Of a stretch of 64,000 bases of DNA, positions 31,967 to 43,597 are shown in pieces. The notes beneath the pieces are model-generated. The model did no database searches. It was not told the origin of the DNA and worked only from the letters and a program-made list of their open reading frames with translations. The stretch is from Neodiprion pinetum (Eukaryota; Arthropoda; Insecta; Hymenoptera; Diprionidae), in assembly GCF_021155775.2 (NCBI RefSeq), contig NC_060237.1, positions 12,177,832 to 12,241,831 of the forward strand, given 5' to 3'. Within the stretch, counting starts at the first letter, position 1; the number at the start of each line of letters is the position of its first letter. A program made the translations under genes and the position numbers.

Positions 31967-33914
31967 TTAGTTGTCAATACCGAAAACAAAACAGAGTGCC
32001 GTACGATGTTTCTCATTTCCTAGTAATACTAACACAGAATCATGGAACATGATTGAAATTATGTTTCTGGAATTGGAGTACATCGATTTTTTGTGACTTC
32101 GAATGGGAAAAACATAAGAATTTTTTTCATCCAATAACATTTGTAGCGCCGCACACTGATTTATGGAACAATTGAGTGTTGCCGAAAACAGTGCGAATAA
32201 ATCTATGTAACATGAATTTAACGAAATTAACCTTTTCCGACTAATCAATAATTTATTCAGTGAAATAATGTATGGTATGACTCACTTACCACTCAGTTGG
32301 TTTATCTAAATTTTCATGTCTTTGAATTCATTCCTTCTTTGCCGTGAAAGGATATTATGCTCTGAAATGCTTCTCTCTGTCTACATAATCGAAATTTCTT
32401 TCGAAAATTTGGCAATGTCCGGGTATAAGAAAAGATGTTTCCAGGTAAAATGAAGCATTGTCGAGATTACGAAATCCCATTTCATTCGAGCATTAATTTG
32501 TCTGGCTATGAAATACATTTTTCGTCGTAAAATAGGCTGCAAAAGCACGAAGGGATACTGAGACTCATCGCTTTTCGATTTTAAATTCGATGTTTAGAAG
32601 TTTTTTTATTTATGAAAAATCTTGTTGGCATCCCCCCTCATCGGATAGGTCTTTGATTGAGGTAATTTTTAAAAAAGGAAATTTACATATTATTGAGAAT
32701 GGATTCACGGATTTGAATGAAAATTGGTACCATGAGGATTTTGGGGTCGCTGATCACGAATCTGGGGTTAGATTTGAAAAATTCGAAATGGCGAACTCAC
32801 ATGGTGAAACAAAGTCTTAAAATATTCGGATTTCGGTAGAAATTGGTAAGTGGAAATTTTTCCGGTCATCAGTAACCGATCCAAGGTCAGATTTCCAAAA
32901 TTTATGATGGTCGATCCATTATTAGTGGTTCAAAATAAAAAAAATCGTAATATTTTTTTATGTAATATGATATGCGAGGGCTTTTGAATCGTCAATCACA
33001 ACTCTGAATTCATAGTTGGAAAATTTGAATTGGATATTAATATTTATTTGTTCCATGAACCTTGAATTTGCAGTGTGAAAACGGGAAGTTCGAGGGCTGG
33101 CTCACGGTCAGCCTTAAGCCGCTTGTTTACTCATACGAACGATGCAATACAGTATCGATGTATGTGGTTCAAGTATTAATTACTCAAAATTTATCAAACT
33201 TAAAAATATTTTGAATAAGACTATGAATTATCAAAATATCTCTTCTGATATTAAGACTACACGCAGAAATTTACCAAATCGATTAATTTTTACCAATTCA
33301 ATCGAGCCGTGTCCGATTATTTTGTTGAAATCGATTAATCGATACATCGATTATTCTCAGATAAGTGGCCATCACTAGCATTGATCTCAACAGTTTCAAC
33401 GTTACTTGCCACTCCAGACCCACATTGAATGGACGAGGAAATAACTGGGAATTTGAATGACACCATATTTTTTTGAGTTGAATTAATTGAATTTATTCAT
33501 GTAATTCGACTTCATTTTTCTGGTCCAAATAATAATTATTATTTTTCCTCAAATTCGGATAGATTTATTAAATTCAAATTGCTTCATTTGAATTCAGGTA
33601 TTTGGAAATTTTCTTCTTCTTGATTTAAAATTACTTTTTTATTTGAATTTGATTATTTTTCTCTCTAAACATAAAATTTTGGCACGAATCTAAAGTTATT
33701 CAAAGTAACTTGACTTATTACAACTCTTCCTAATTCAGTTATATCTCAAATAATTCTCATGATTTAAGTTATCATTTTTAGTGATTCAGTGAATTCTCAT
33801 TTATTCAGTTATTTTGTGTTAACTCAGGTGAATCGTAATTGATTTACAAACCTATTGACACGTCAATTCATCGAGTTATTTTTCCCTCGCATTATTGAAA
33901 AATCGGATGTCAAT
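31967..33914 (-). repeat. Right arm of the palindromic element (1,948 bp)
   Basis: Inverse of 27,393-29,340; see that entry. Past 31,966 inward, similarity continues at a much lower level into the mirrored transposase copies. Confidence 0.9.
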
Positions 33915-34975
33915 GATGAATTTCAAACTAGTGGAAAAATTATGTTGCAAAGACACAAAAAATGTTCGGAAAGCATAATTTAGATTGATTGAATGACTAA
34001 TTATGAACCCTAACGGCATATCAATCATCCAAAATCTCTAGTTTTATGCATACATCGATAATTGGAAGTTTTTTATAACATTAAATCTTAAATCCGCTGA
34101 TTTATTTGGAGATTTATTTTTATTTTCACTCGTAGATGTGTGTTTCGTAGTATTGTGTAGATGGGCATACGCTTATTTTCACACACACGACTGTGCGTCC
34201 GTGGGCGTGCGGCCGGCAGCGTGTGCCGCGGCAACAATACCGAGGTCAGCGCTCGAGAAGGGGTACAACAGCGAGAGAGGGAAGGTGCCGATATTTAATT
34301 TGTAAACGAATAATAATAATTCACCCAGGCGAACAAAACAGCAATTTCCGTGGCGGCAAATCCAGATGAAATGGTGCACTCTGATTGGCCTAGCGCTATC
34401 GCTTATAATTCAAAAACTATGCGTCGGACGAGCTTCCGGTAAAGAAATTCTCGGTTGCATTTCAGTCAGCTATCACGCTGGCTGGTCCGTGTCCCCCAAT
34501 TTAGGGACATCCTGTATTCAAAATACTGATTTCCCAGTACAAACTGGTAATTAGGTACAATTTAAATATATTGTGGTCGATAAATGTAATCGATATTTCA
34601 TCTAGCCGGAATTTATGGATATAGTATGTCATGTTACAAATGACTGAACCCTCATATGACACCGCGGGTCACTTTTGCCCTCAGACCATTTCCACTCGAT
34701 GTTTTCAAACTATTCCCGTTGGAATTGGAACTTGCCCCATCATCCACCTTTAATTTAAGGTTAAAGCTTTGTATCAAATCAAATAGGAAAGATCAGTCAT
34801 GCGTCAGCTGCGAATTGGAGAAGTTCAAAGTGAGATTGGGGTCAATCTGTCTCCTGTGTGTCATTTACAGTGAAATAAGTGAGAATTGTAGCAAATTTTT
34901 CTTCGACGTTTTTACGTGCACTTTATTTTCTTGAATTGCAAGTAAGTAACAATTTCGGCATAAATCAGATTATTT
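33915..34975. other. No gene recognised
   Basis: AT-rich sequence with no sustained frame. A 62-codon ORF at 34,366 begins with a hydrophobic, signal-like stretch but has no further support. Confidence 0.4.
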
Positions 34976-35356
34976 CTAATGCAAAGATAACGTGGTAGGG
35001 TGAAAAAGTTTAGTGAAGCAATTCCACAGCAACACATCGTATTCTGCCACCTTCTTTGACAACAGACGACTGTGCCAATTTATTGCTGATTGATCATAAT
35101 CGAGTATGATTAACGGTCGTGTTACGACATTATTGCAAGGTTCTATTGTGAGTTCCGATATTTCAAATTCAGTCGAATTACAAGGATACTGACGTATTGG
35201 TAGACAACTATCCCAAATGAATCCTTCAACTTGCAGCATTTTTGGGAGCTTAGCATTTTTGAATATCTTTTGGACAATCATAATATTGTCATCGTTCGAG
35301 AGTACAACGTTGTAAGGCAATAAAGCAGATATCACTATCTGCTTATACCGGGACAA
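34976..35356 (-). other. Unidentified open frame (up to 126 codons)
   Basis: Open to a TAG at 34,976. The upstream end runs into the terminal repeat at 35,348, so the true start is unknown; an internal ATG lies near 35,281. The composition (W, C, D, E well spread; E-F-E-I-S-E-L-T-I-E-P-C) looks more protein-like than neighbouring frames, but I recognise no family. It may be an exon of a host gene or a remnant of an unknown element. Confidence 0.25.
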
Positions 35357-35781
35357 TCTCTAGAAACTATACAGTTAATACGCATGCGCCAAATAATTCA
35401 ATCTCATTGGTTGGTGGAATCGTCCCGCGGCGATGTTTTCGTCCGCTGAGCAGGGGGCCAAGGTACAGAAAATGAGACAAAACCAAAAAATCTCTCGCGC
35501 GTGAAATCGCGGATTGAGGTTATGTTGCTGTTTATTTTTGCGTAGTATGAATTGTCTAAGAAGAATAGTATCGTTCAGCAATACTGTCGTAGTCGATATC
35601 GGTAGATATTCAACCGACGCAATAAAGAATTCAACGGAAAGGCAAATATCAAATTTAATGCGTGCCCGCCAAGTAGATAGCTCTTGAAATGATGTTTCGA
35701 TATCCTCACACGAAACTCTGACTTCACGACGTAGACTTGCTGAAAGATCGCAGGGGTACGTTCGGTGCTTGGCTATTTTCT

Positions 35782-37335
35782 TCATTTCACAATAGAGACT
35801 GACAAAACGTTATACTTATAAATCAATTTTGACTTTTGTGTAGGTACTTGACGGCTTTTTTTACATCTACGATGTTTTTGTATGGGGTTCGGCTTTTCCA
35901 CAGTTGGTTGACTGAATTCGATAGTCTCAGCTACTCCATGATTAATTGCATATGGATCTTGCTGAGTAGGTTGTAATAATTTATCAGATACATCAAGTAA
36001 TTGCTCAACTGGAACTGACTCTTCCAGAATTGTACGAAATGCTTCATCACGCACAGTTACTAGTTCCAATTCAAATAATTCTGTCGATCGTCCGTTGTGT
36101 TCAGCTCAGGGAAGTTCTAAATTAACTTCTTCTATATACTTAATAATTGGTAACTTTTGATTGTCTTCTCTTAGAAATGTTTCTAAACGTAATTGAACAA
36201 ATGTGAAACTAACTTCATTGGTAAAATAAAAATCATTCAAATAATAAAGTTGAACAGCAAAACATAAATTACGTAAATAATGGAGTATACAAGTCAAGGC
36301 TGAAAATTTTATGCACAGAAATTAAAAATATCAATAGATTAATCGAAGATTAAATAAAATTGAAATGTTAAAATCTGACCGGAAATGTTTTTCTTCAACA
36401 TAAGCCAGTAGTTATAAAGTCCTTCATTTTCTATGGTACCAAGCCACTCTTCAGATTTTTGACAAGACTTGAATGAATTCATTAATGAAAGTGGTAAACT
36501 CGTTTCAAAATTCTTTAAAAACTGCTCCGCATGTTCGAAATTATTTTGAGATTGGTTTTTTTCTGTTGTTTCATATCCGACTGACTCTTTTTTCTTTATA
36601 TTTATATTTTTTTTTTAAGTTAAAATCTACATTATCTGGATTGATGGATACGATCCAGCTTCTCTAAAGCCATCAACAATTACTTTTTCTTCTTCTGAGA
36701 AAAGTTGCAATGCTAATTTTAAAACTTTGGGAAAGTCTTATTTTTTCAGTCTTATATCATTGTTATCTTGTTTCCATTAAAAAACTGGTTTTTTATTATA
36801 GACATCTTTTAATGGATAAAAAAAATGAAGTATCCAAAGGCTGCATGATATGTGTCAAATGAACGTACAATGTGATGAGATCGATTTTTTTCTTCAAGAC
36901 AAAAGTTAACAAGTGGCAACGTAACATGTAATGCATGTCCATCCGTGTATACTACTACTGGAAATTCGATCCCAGTATTAATTAACCATGGATAAAGCAC
37001 TCTAGTCGTATATTCATAAAATATTTCTGTATTCATCCATCCACTGTCAGATCAACTTACACCCCAACGTTGAGGGGAATTTTGTAATACTTTTTTTAGA
37101 AGTTCCTTGTGAGTATATAAAATCATGGGTGGTGCCCTTGTACTTTGCGCACTGTACATGAATAATGCTGTAGCGTTTTCCCTTTCAGGAGCATCAACCG
37201 CCTTATAAACAGTTCGTACATCTTTTTCTACTAAAAATTTCTCAGCTTTGGGATGCAATTGAATGTTCGTCCCATCGCAATTGAAAACTCTGGAAGCTTG
37301 TATGTTTAACAAACCCTGTTATTCAAATATTTGCT
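35782..37335 (-). pseudogene. Pogo-like transposase, C-terminal half (DDE domain)
   Basis: The minus strand reads S-R-V-F-N-C-D-G-T-N-I-Q-L (37,312 onward), A-P-P-M-I-L-Y, V-V-V-Y-T-D-G-H-A-L-H and L-V-N-F-C-L-E-E-K, the DDE_1 core of pogo/CENP-B-type transposases with the first two Asp residues. Stops and shifts follow (for example 37,052-37,054 and about 36,809). Further pieces extend to 35,782 with another TGA at 36,106-36,108. The upstream half lies 14 kb away at 51,762-52,375. Clearly dead. Confidence 0.8.
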
Positions 37336-37343
37336 CATTTCTT

Positions 37344-37585
37344 CACGGTGATCAGGAAGGAAGAAAAAGTGCAATGACAATGTTCGGGGAAACGGCTGAT
37401 GCAGAAAGTTTCCGTATCATCTGGACATTAAAAATTGGCAATGATCAAAATCCTATCAGATCCTTCTTCCGAATTATCAACAATTGTATATATGTAAAAA
37501 CGAATTCTCCTGAACTTCGACTGCCCATCGATACCTTGAAGTTCCCAGCTCACCTATTCCACATTATGGGCTCAAACCACGTTTT
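37344..37585 (+). repeat. Left TIR of transposon X, about 240 bp
   Basis: Inverse match to 51,517-51,757, from CACGGTGATCAGG through CGGCTGATGCAGAAAGTTTCC to CTCAAACCACG, with roughly 90% identity by eye. Confidence 0.88.
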
Positions 37586-37625
37586 TAATTTTTTTAGTTA
37601 TTTTTATATTTTTTTTTTAAATTCT

Positions 37626-38061
37626 TGTTACGGGGTAGAATGCGTAGGCTCCGATGAGCGGTAAGCGGAGCTCACTCCACGCCCAGCTAAGGTGTTATTT
37701 GGCTATTATAGGGTCCGTTCACGTCGACTATGCACTCGCGTGCTACTACTCCCAATGCAGGAAGTGGATGGAATAGAAAGGGATCGGTATTGAGGAAAGG
37801 TAAACGATTTAAAGTATATGATTGTTTAATAGTAGTCAATGCAACGGAGTCGGTCGAGGGAAAAAGGTATGGTCTTGGTTCAGAGGGATAGATGTCTTGC
37901 TCGAGCGCTAGGATGGATCTGCCTGGTTTTGCGGGATGTAGGAGGCAAGCTAGCCGCGACTTACAGAAGAATCTGCTGACTCGCGAACGATAAGAGTAGA
38001 CTACAGAGCGTAAGGTAACTAAGAGTGTGGGAAATGAATATGAAGTCTGGAGGACGTAACA
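37626..38061 (-). repeat. 3' LTR of the macro-domain retrotransposon
   Basis: 436 bp, starting TGTTACGGGG and ending GGACGTAACA on the plus strand; pairs with 48,264-48,699. Confidence 0.95.
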
Positions 38062-38076
38062 CGCCCCCCCTTGGGG
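38062..38076 (-). other. Polypurine tract next to the 3' LTR
   Basis: The minus strand reads CCCCAAGGGGGGGCG immediately before the LTR start TGTTACG, where plus-strand DNA synthesis is normally primed. Confidence 0.7.
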
Positions 38077-39031
38077 AAGAATATTCGGTGAGGGTACGGA
38101 ATAGGATGTTCGGAAGGAAGTGGAATGCCATGAAACGTACTGACTCACTTACAGAATATTACAAAGAAAGATCTTAAAATATAGCGCCTAGATGTTAGTG
38201 CGCGTTTAAGTGGGTAAGTATACATTTGAACAAAATTTTCTAAATGACATCTTATAAATGTGGTGGTATGTATGATAGATATTGTGTATATTATAAACGA
38301 AACTTATGCAACGTGCTGACGATTATATTAGGGCTGCAGATTATTACGGGCAGAATAAGGCAATGTGTTCGCTATTTGTTGTTAGCTATTCGACCGAGCC
38401 GCGTAAAAGGAGTAGATCGCTGTAGTTTCAAAGATGAGTTATTTGTTTATGTTGTATTTACACCTTATTTATTCATAGTTTTTAATTACATATGTACAAG
38501 GAAGTTAGTATTTTGGTTGCCACGCTATTGAAGGAATTGCCTGGGTTGTATTGCACCGAGGTGGAGGCTTCAGCGATGAGATTTGGTGATAAATCGGTGT
38601 GGTCCTCGGTGGGTTGAGGAAACTTGCCCTTTTTGTTGGGCTGGCTGTTGCTAGTTGAAAAGAGTCCGTCATGCAGTTGTCCAAAAGTCTGCTTGATGGT
38701 CTGTGAATGTAGCGTAGCAGTGCGGGTCGTATAACGGGTCAATCCGGTGAGACCGAAGTTGTCCTGCCGATCGATGAGATTGGTGGTCTCTTATCGCAGC
38801 CTCGGTTGGTCTTCAGCAGCGGGAGACCACGTTGGCTGATTGCGGGTCGCGCTCGGCTGCGTGGGTGGCGTGACCGGCGCGTGTGACGTAACACTTTCTT
38901 CTGTGGCGCTCGACTAGAAAGCGTGAAACGCTTGTTGCGGTGCGTGAGTTGTGAGGCGCGCGACCGACAAGTTGACTTCACAAGGTTGTTGTGAATACAA
39001 TGAAAGAATATGATTGCTAGTAGCGAAGGGC
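38077..39031. other. Non-coding spacer between env and 3' LTR
   Basis: About 950 bases with no sustained frame on the element's coding strand. Confidence 0.5.
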
Positions 39032-41149
39032 TTAGCGCCAGACTTCGAGTGATTCAGAGCTATTGTTAAGGCTCTGCTCGGGGAGCAATTTACGCGGCCT
39101 ACATATACCTAGTTCCGTCATTTCAATATACGATTGGGTCCGGAGCAGCAACGAAGAGCGAGGAGGCAGGTCATCGGGAAATGGTATTATTTCTAGGTGC
39201 GGGTGATGGATGGCATGGCGCGTGGGAATTTGGGTTTTTGTACGACGCGGGTTAGGGATATGTCGTGTCCTTCCCAATTTGCAGCAAGAGTACAGCCTTG
39301 AGATATTGCTAAATAACGAGATTTTGTAGCAGAAGAAAGCTACTGAGAGGGACGCGAGGCCGATGCCGCTATAACCAAGGCTGGTAGTGAGGCGGTACAT
39401 GTTATCTCGAGTGCAATAAGGTGTGCTCAGGTCAGTTGAGCGTTCCAGTATATCATTCAGGGAAAGGCTGGTGACGGCAAGATCGTGGGCGTTAATATGC
39501 GATGGTTCGCGAAGGGGAGGGATGGCAACAAGGGATGAGTCGGTGGAAATATTAAAATCAAGACTGAGGGATACTTGGCTTAGATCCAAGGTAACTTTGG
39601 GGACGTAGGAAAGGGTCTCGGTAGATTGTGAGCGTTTTGAAGTTTTGAGAGTGACTTCAGAAGTATTAGCCGTACACAGGTCGTTGAGGGTGATAATGCT
39701 TGAACCGGAAAGTGTGACATTAGAGGTCTGGTCATTTGGGCAGAAAGTATGAAGAGTCTCAGGAGTAAAAGATGAGAAAATCCAAGAATTAGATGTTGAT
39801 AATTCCGTCCAGTAGGTTCCATCAAATGCGGTCAATCTGACATAACATTGTTTTGAAATTTTTCTGGACGGGTTCAGAAAAAGGTCTACCTCGCAGAGTT
39901 TGTGAGTCGACGGTCGGAAAAACGGTTGTGTCAACTTACATATGAATTTTCCTAGGGATAAAATGCATTTACTAAATTTGGATTCCGAGATTTGAAAGTA
40001 CGACGCTCGGTTAAGAGCTATAGCTATGCAGTCGCTGCCAGGTTGAATGTAAGCGAATTTGTTATTTGCAGAGTCGTATGTCTGTCTAACGGGGACGGGA
40101 AGCAGTCGGTACAGGTCAAAAGCCTCGGAGTTGAGCAACGGAATGGATATCACATAAAGCAGTCTGGGTTCGTAATACGCTATGTCGATTTTAGAGATTC
40201 GAATTAGTTCTTCAGCGTAATTTGGATCCATTGGAATAGGAAACTCTATTTATGGTCTGAGTGACTAGATATGTTGAAGGCTGGAAATAATTTGTTCCGG
40301 TGATAGAATTTTAGGGTGGACGATACCTTTTAGAGCGGAGAGGATTGCGTCTACTAAGCTGGACAGGTCAAGTTCGGATTCGTTCAAGTGTCGGTCCAGG
40401 TCAATTAGTCGGTCAAGTAAAGTGGTTCTGAAGGTATTGTTGGTGATTAAGGCTTTTGAAATAGCTGCATCAATCGAGAGGGCCGTGAGTAATTTATGTT
40501 GTTCGCGGTCGTGGCTTATCATGCTGCTGATTTCTTTCCTGTAGACGCCCAACGTTGACTGTACGATATTTGTCTGTTTGTTAAGCAGAGATGCTAAGTG
40601 TCTACTGTCATTATACAAGTTGCCAATTTGTTGGTTAAAATGTTCTCCGTCTTTTACGTCTAGGGTGCCGAACAAGGATTTTGATACGCTACCAATGAAA
40701 TTAATCGCACCTTATGTTCCGCGATGGTAGGCTAATTTAGCAAGTTCGGAGTGAGTGGATTCGCCTGTGCGATGGCCAACTAAATATTCTATTCGGTTTT
40801 GGTATAGTTTCATGGTTTCTATTCTATCAGTCAACATTTGAATATGGTCGCCGGTGTAACGGTAGTTCTTGGCGACAGAGCATTTTCCTTCTATTATGGT
40901 CAAGAATTCTGATGTTTGGTCAAGTCGGTCGAATAAATATTGGAGGTCGATGTAGTTCAGCAGAGTCCATTCTTTGTTATATGTACGTAGGTCTTGCAAT
41001 TGTTCGAAGAAGATTCCCGGGTTCTGATTCAGTTGCTTAATCGCGGCGTTAGTCGAATCGTCTGTCTTGCTGTCGAGAGCACTGCACCTGCAACGATATG
41101 CAAGAGTATAAGACGTAATGTAACGCGATTGCAGGCAATTTGGTAGCAT
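39032..41149 (-). pseudogene. env: Errantivirus/baculovirus-F-like envelope glycoprotein gene, broken
   Basis: ATG 41,147-41,149 begins 27 bases after the pol stop. The ectodomain is recognisable by a G-A-I-N-F-I-G-S segment followed by F-G-T-L-D just downstream of a basic residue, the fusion-peptide region of insect errantivirus and baculovirus F-type proteins. The last frame (40,231-39,032, numbered from its own start) has a membrane segment near residues 285-310 (G-I-G-L-A-S-L-S-V-A-F-F) and a tail of about 90 residues. In-frame stops lie at 40,712-40,714 (TAA), 40,265-40,267 (TAG) and 40,250-40,252 (TAA). It would have mediated membrane fusion; it cannot now make a full protein. Confidence 0.8.
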
Positions 41150-41175
41150 ATGGCTGTTGGTTTGTTGTCTTAATT

Positions 41176-42195
41176 TTAGTTGCTTTCTTTTTGTGCCAAT
41201 TTCAATTCATTGAAATGAACGATTTTAGTTTTTCGGGGGGTAATCCAAATTTCAGCGTTGATATTGTCAATTATACGCCTGATCGTATACACTCCTTCAT
41301 AATGGTCGTCGAATTTGGATAGGGTCTCATTTAGTAGATAGACCTCTTGACCTGCTTCGAAAGTTTGGTTGTTGACATTACGGTCGTAATACGTCTTGGA
41401 ACGATGCTTTGCTTGTTGTAGGTTGCACGCGGCGTGTTTTCGTATGCTGGATAGATTAGCGATTAAATCTAGAAGGAAGGAATCGTAGGAACGAGTATAC
41501 GCGCTGGCAGGGTTCGCGTCTGTTGGGAGTCTGGCTTGAGAGCTAAAAATTAGTTGATGGGGGGTGAAGTTAGTACCTTCGTGCTTTGCAGTGTTATAAC
41601 AAAAAATTGCAAAGTGGATGTAATCGTCCCAGTTTTTACCAGCATCCGTGTAGTGTTTGAAGTGCTCAGTGAGAACAAGGTGAGTGCGTTCTAGAGATCC
41701 GTTCGACTGTGGGCGGTAAGCTGTGTTTCGTATTTGCTCAATTTTGAAAAGTTCACAAAGTTGTTTGATGACTGTGCTCATAAAATTCTGTCCTTGGTCT
41801 GTAAGTATTGCTCGAGGAGCACCGTAACGTGTAATGTATTCTTTTGCGAATGCTGCGCCTATCGTTTTGGCGGTGGCATCAGGTAAAGGGATGGCGTCCA
41901 GGAATTTTGTCAAATTGCATTGTATCGTCAAGAGGTATTTGTTGTTTGATTTAGTAAGTGGTAGAGGTCCAACAGTATCTGATGCCACTTTGTCGAATGC
42001 ATCGGCAGGCGTGTCCGTTATCATCATTGGCAATTTGGTTTTTACTCTGACCAATTTTTTTCTTTGGCAAGTCTCGCAGGTTCTTATGGAATCTTGGATT
42101 TGTTCTTTCATACGGGGCTAAAAATACTTTTGTCTAATGCGGTTATATATTTTAGTGACACCTCGATGACCGCCGATCAACGATTCGTGGCATTC
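41176..42195 (-). pseudogene. int: Retrotransposon integrase (zinc-binding, DDE core, C-terminal domain)
   Basis: The HHCC domain begins with E-C-H-E-S-L-I-G-G-H at the end of the previous frame and continues to C-E-T-C. A TAG at 42,118-42,120 splits it, at a place where related integrases usually have tryptophan. From 42,117 to 41,176 the frame is open: D in A-S-D-T-V-G-P-L, D in L-T-D-Q-G-Q-N-F and E in N-G-S-L-E-R-T, then a G-P-F/Y-type module (H-Y-E-G-V-Y). The catalytic core is therefore intact apart from the upstream stop. It follows macro domain 2 without a gap. Confidence 0.93.
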
Positions 42196-42246
42196 TCTGA
42201 TTATTTCTTTTCGTAAGCATTCGTCTGGGATGACAGTCGTGTTTCG

Positions 42247-42645
42247 ACAAAGCATGATTTGAAATTCTAAGTCTGCGAAAATATAGGATAGAAGTTTTCG
42301 GATAACGCGAGGATCGAGAGCGTCTAAACTGTCATCGGTTATCGGGAGGGCAAGAAACTTTAGGTTTGAATCGGCTGAAGCCGTTTTCAGTTTGGACAAT
42401 AGCTTGAAGATATCGTATAGGTAGCTTTTATCTGAGCCTTTTGTTTTCAATACTAGGGTGAAAATACGTCGACTATTGTGCTTAGATTCAATGATATCAA
42501 ATTTTCGCGGACGAGGCCTCATTACTATTTTTGGGTCAACGATATTCTCGCCGGCAAGTTGGGCTGGTATACCCTTGATCCAAGCGCAGTCTGTCGATAT
42601 GAAGTGCGCATAGTTGGTTTTGGGCATCAAAAGTCCATCATTGAT
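42247..42645 (-). pseudogene. Macro domain 2, degenerate, in the retrotransposon pol
   Basis: In the frame opening at 42,825, residues 61-193 align with macro domain 1 and with TARG1-type macro domains: N-Y-A-H-F-I-S-T-D-C-A-W-I-K-G-I-P near 71-86, T-L-V-L-K at 123-127, L-A-L-P-I near 158-162 and a D-S-L-D-A-L loop at 165-170. The G-C-G loop expected at 163-165 is replaced by T-D-D. The frame itself is open and runs straight into the integrase zinc-binding domain. I infer a duplicated macro fold that may bind, but probably not hydrolyse, ADP-ribose. Similarity is by eye. Confidence 0.65.
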
Positions 42646-42954
42646 ATCTTTGACATTGTCCGATACTGGTATGTCGTCCAAGTTGTCAATAAAATATGCG
42701 AAACCGTGAGGGTCATTAATTTGATCATCGCTTGTGTTAAGAGCACTGTCATGGTTATGGTCGGTAATTTCCATATGGGAGTCGAATTGTTGAGTGCACT
42801 TATAGTATTCAGTGTCCGTGAGCAAGTCGGAACTGTCGTCGTTATCAGAGGTGGGCAGGAGAGGCGAGGGGGGAGGGGAACAGGAGTGTAAGGGAGGTTT
42901 CGTCGACCTGGAAGTAGCGGGGGGTATCTCCTAGTGGGACGCGGCGGCCCGACC

Positions 42955-42976
42955 GGGGGGGGGGGGGGGGGGGGGG
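42955..42976 (-). repeat. 22-base G run (C on the coding strand) encoding polyproline
   Basis: Lies in the proline-rich linker between the two macro domains. In the pol frame it codes for Pro-Pro-Pro... A second run of 15 G at 45,666-45,680 sits in the protease-RT linker and also codes for proline. Confidence 0.8.
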
Positions 42977-43174
42977 CATGATGACGTCAGTGGGTGGGGG
43001 TAGAGGTGGATTCGGACGAGGTTCTGCAGGTTTAGTCGGACGTTCCGATTTCTCTCGCAGATGGCGGCGGGGAAGTAATCCAGATGTGGAAGGGACAGGG
43101 TCACGGAGGTTAGTATAAACGGGTGGGGGTGTAATTCAGGGGCACGCCGTTGCAGGAAGCGGAGAGTCAAGGTG

Positions 43175-43597
43175 GCAAACGGTGATTCTTATTTTCGAAT
43201 TTTTAAAAACATAATGGATCATTTTGCGTACCGCGCTTCATTCTAATTTGTCGAATCCGCAACCTATCAATGGTATCGAGACAGATGTTACGCCATCTTC
43301 TCTCAAGGTTTTTCTAAAGTTAACCAAGGTGTCGAAAAAAACGTGCGGCAAAGGTCTGGCACTGTATTCGGGCTTTGTAACTAGGTTATAGATTTTTCGG
43401 TTTCTATGAACTACAAAAATAACGTCAGTCACAGACGGGTCGAATTCTCTAAGTTGTTCGCGGTCTATCAATTTACGTTCTGTCAGTTCTGAAGCGATTC
43501 CTTTTGACATTTGGCAGTCAGCAGATATGCAATGAGCCAAGTTATCCTTTTGCTGTAATAGGTCAGCTTTTATTTCCTTGATACGTCTATTACGCAT
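43175..43597 (-). pseudogene. Macro domain 1 (TARG1/OARD1-like ADP-ribose hydrolase fold) in the retrotransposon pol
   Basis: In the frame from 43,597: N-L-A-H-C-I-S-A-D-C-Q-M-S-K-G-I-A at 19-35 is the ligand-binding loop of TARG1-like macro domains. Y-N-L-V-T-K at 70-75 carries a lysine at the position of the TARG1 catalytic lysine, and L-I-G-C-G-F-D at 110-116 carries the matching aspartate (both by recalled alignment). A TGA at 43,238-43,240 follows K-L-E, where the family normally has tryptophan, and the last helix (V-R-K-M-I-H-Y-V-F) continues in frame to about 43,175. Upstream is a Ser/Asp-rich linker, open from 43,798. The inferred role is removing ADP-ribose from proteins, perhaps to counter host ADP-ribosylation. 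Confidence 0.85.

Larger units (their letters stand above)
27393..33914. mobile_element. 6.5-kb palindromic DNA transposon with 1.95-kb inverted arms
   Basis: Position p on the left and 61,307-p on the right are complementary from 27,393/33,914 inward to 29,340/31,967 without any net indel. The three ORFs I compared in each arm have identical translations, as does about 150 bases at the tips. The termini read ATTGACATCCG on both strands. The 2.6-kb centre carries one open transposase gene and a mirrored decayed copy of it. No target duplication is obvious. The superfamily is judged from the transposase (Tc1/mariner-like, DD41D). Confidence 0.85.

Noticed and set aside
27393..33914. Idea that the palindrome is a Polinton- or Sola-type element because of long TIRs
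   Set aside because: The only enzyme is a Tc1/mariner-type DDE transposase; no PolB, integrase or capsid genes.
34366..34554. 62-codon ORF with a hydrophobic, signal-like start
   Set aside because: Too short, no homology recognised and no supporting splice or promoter context.
42931..43170. 79-codon ORF between the macro domains
   Set aside because: It is in another frame from the pol linker and is produced by the GC-rich and homopolymer sequence.
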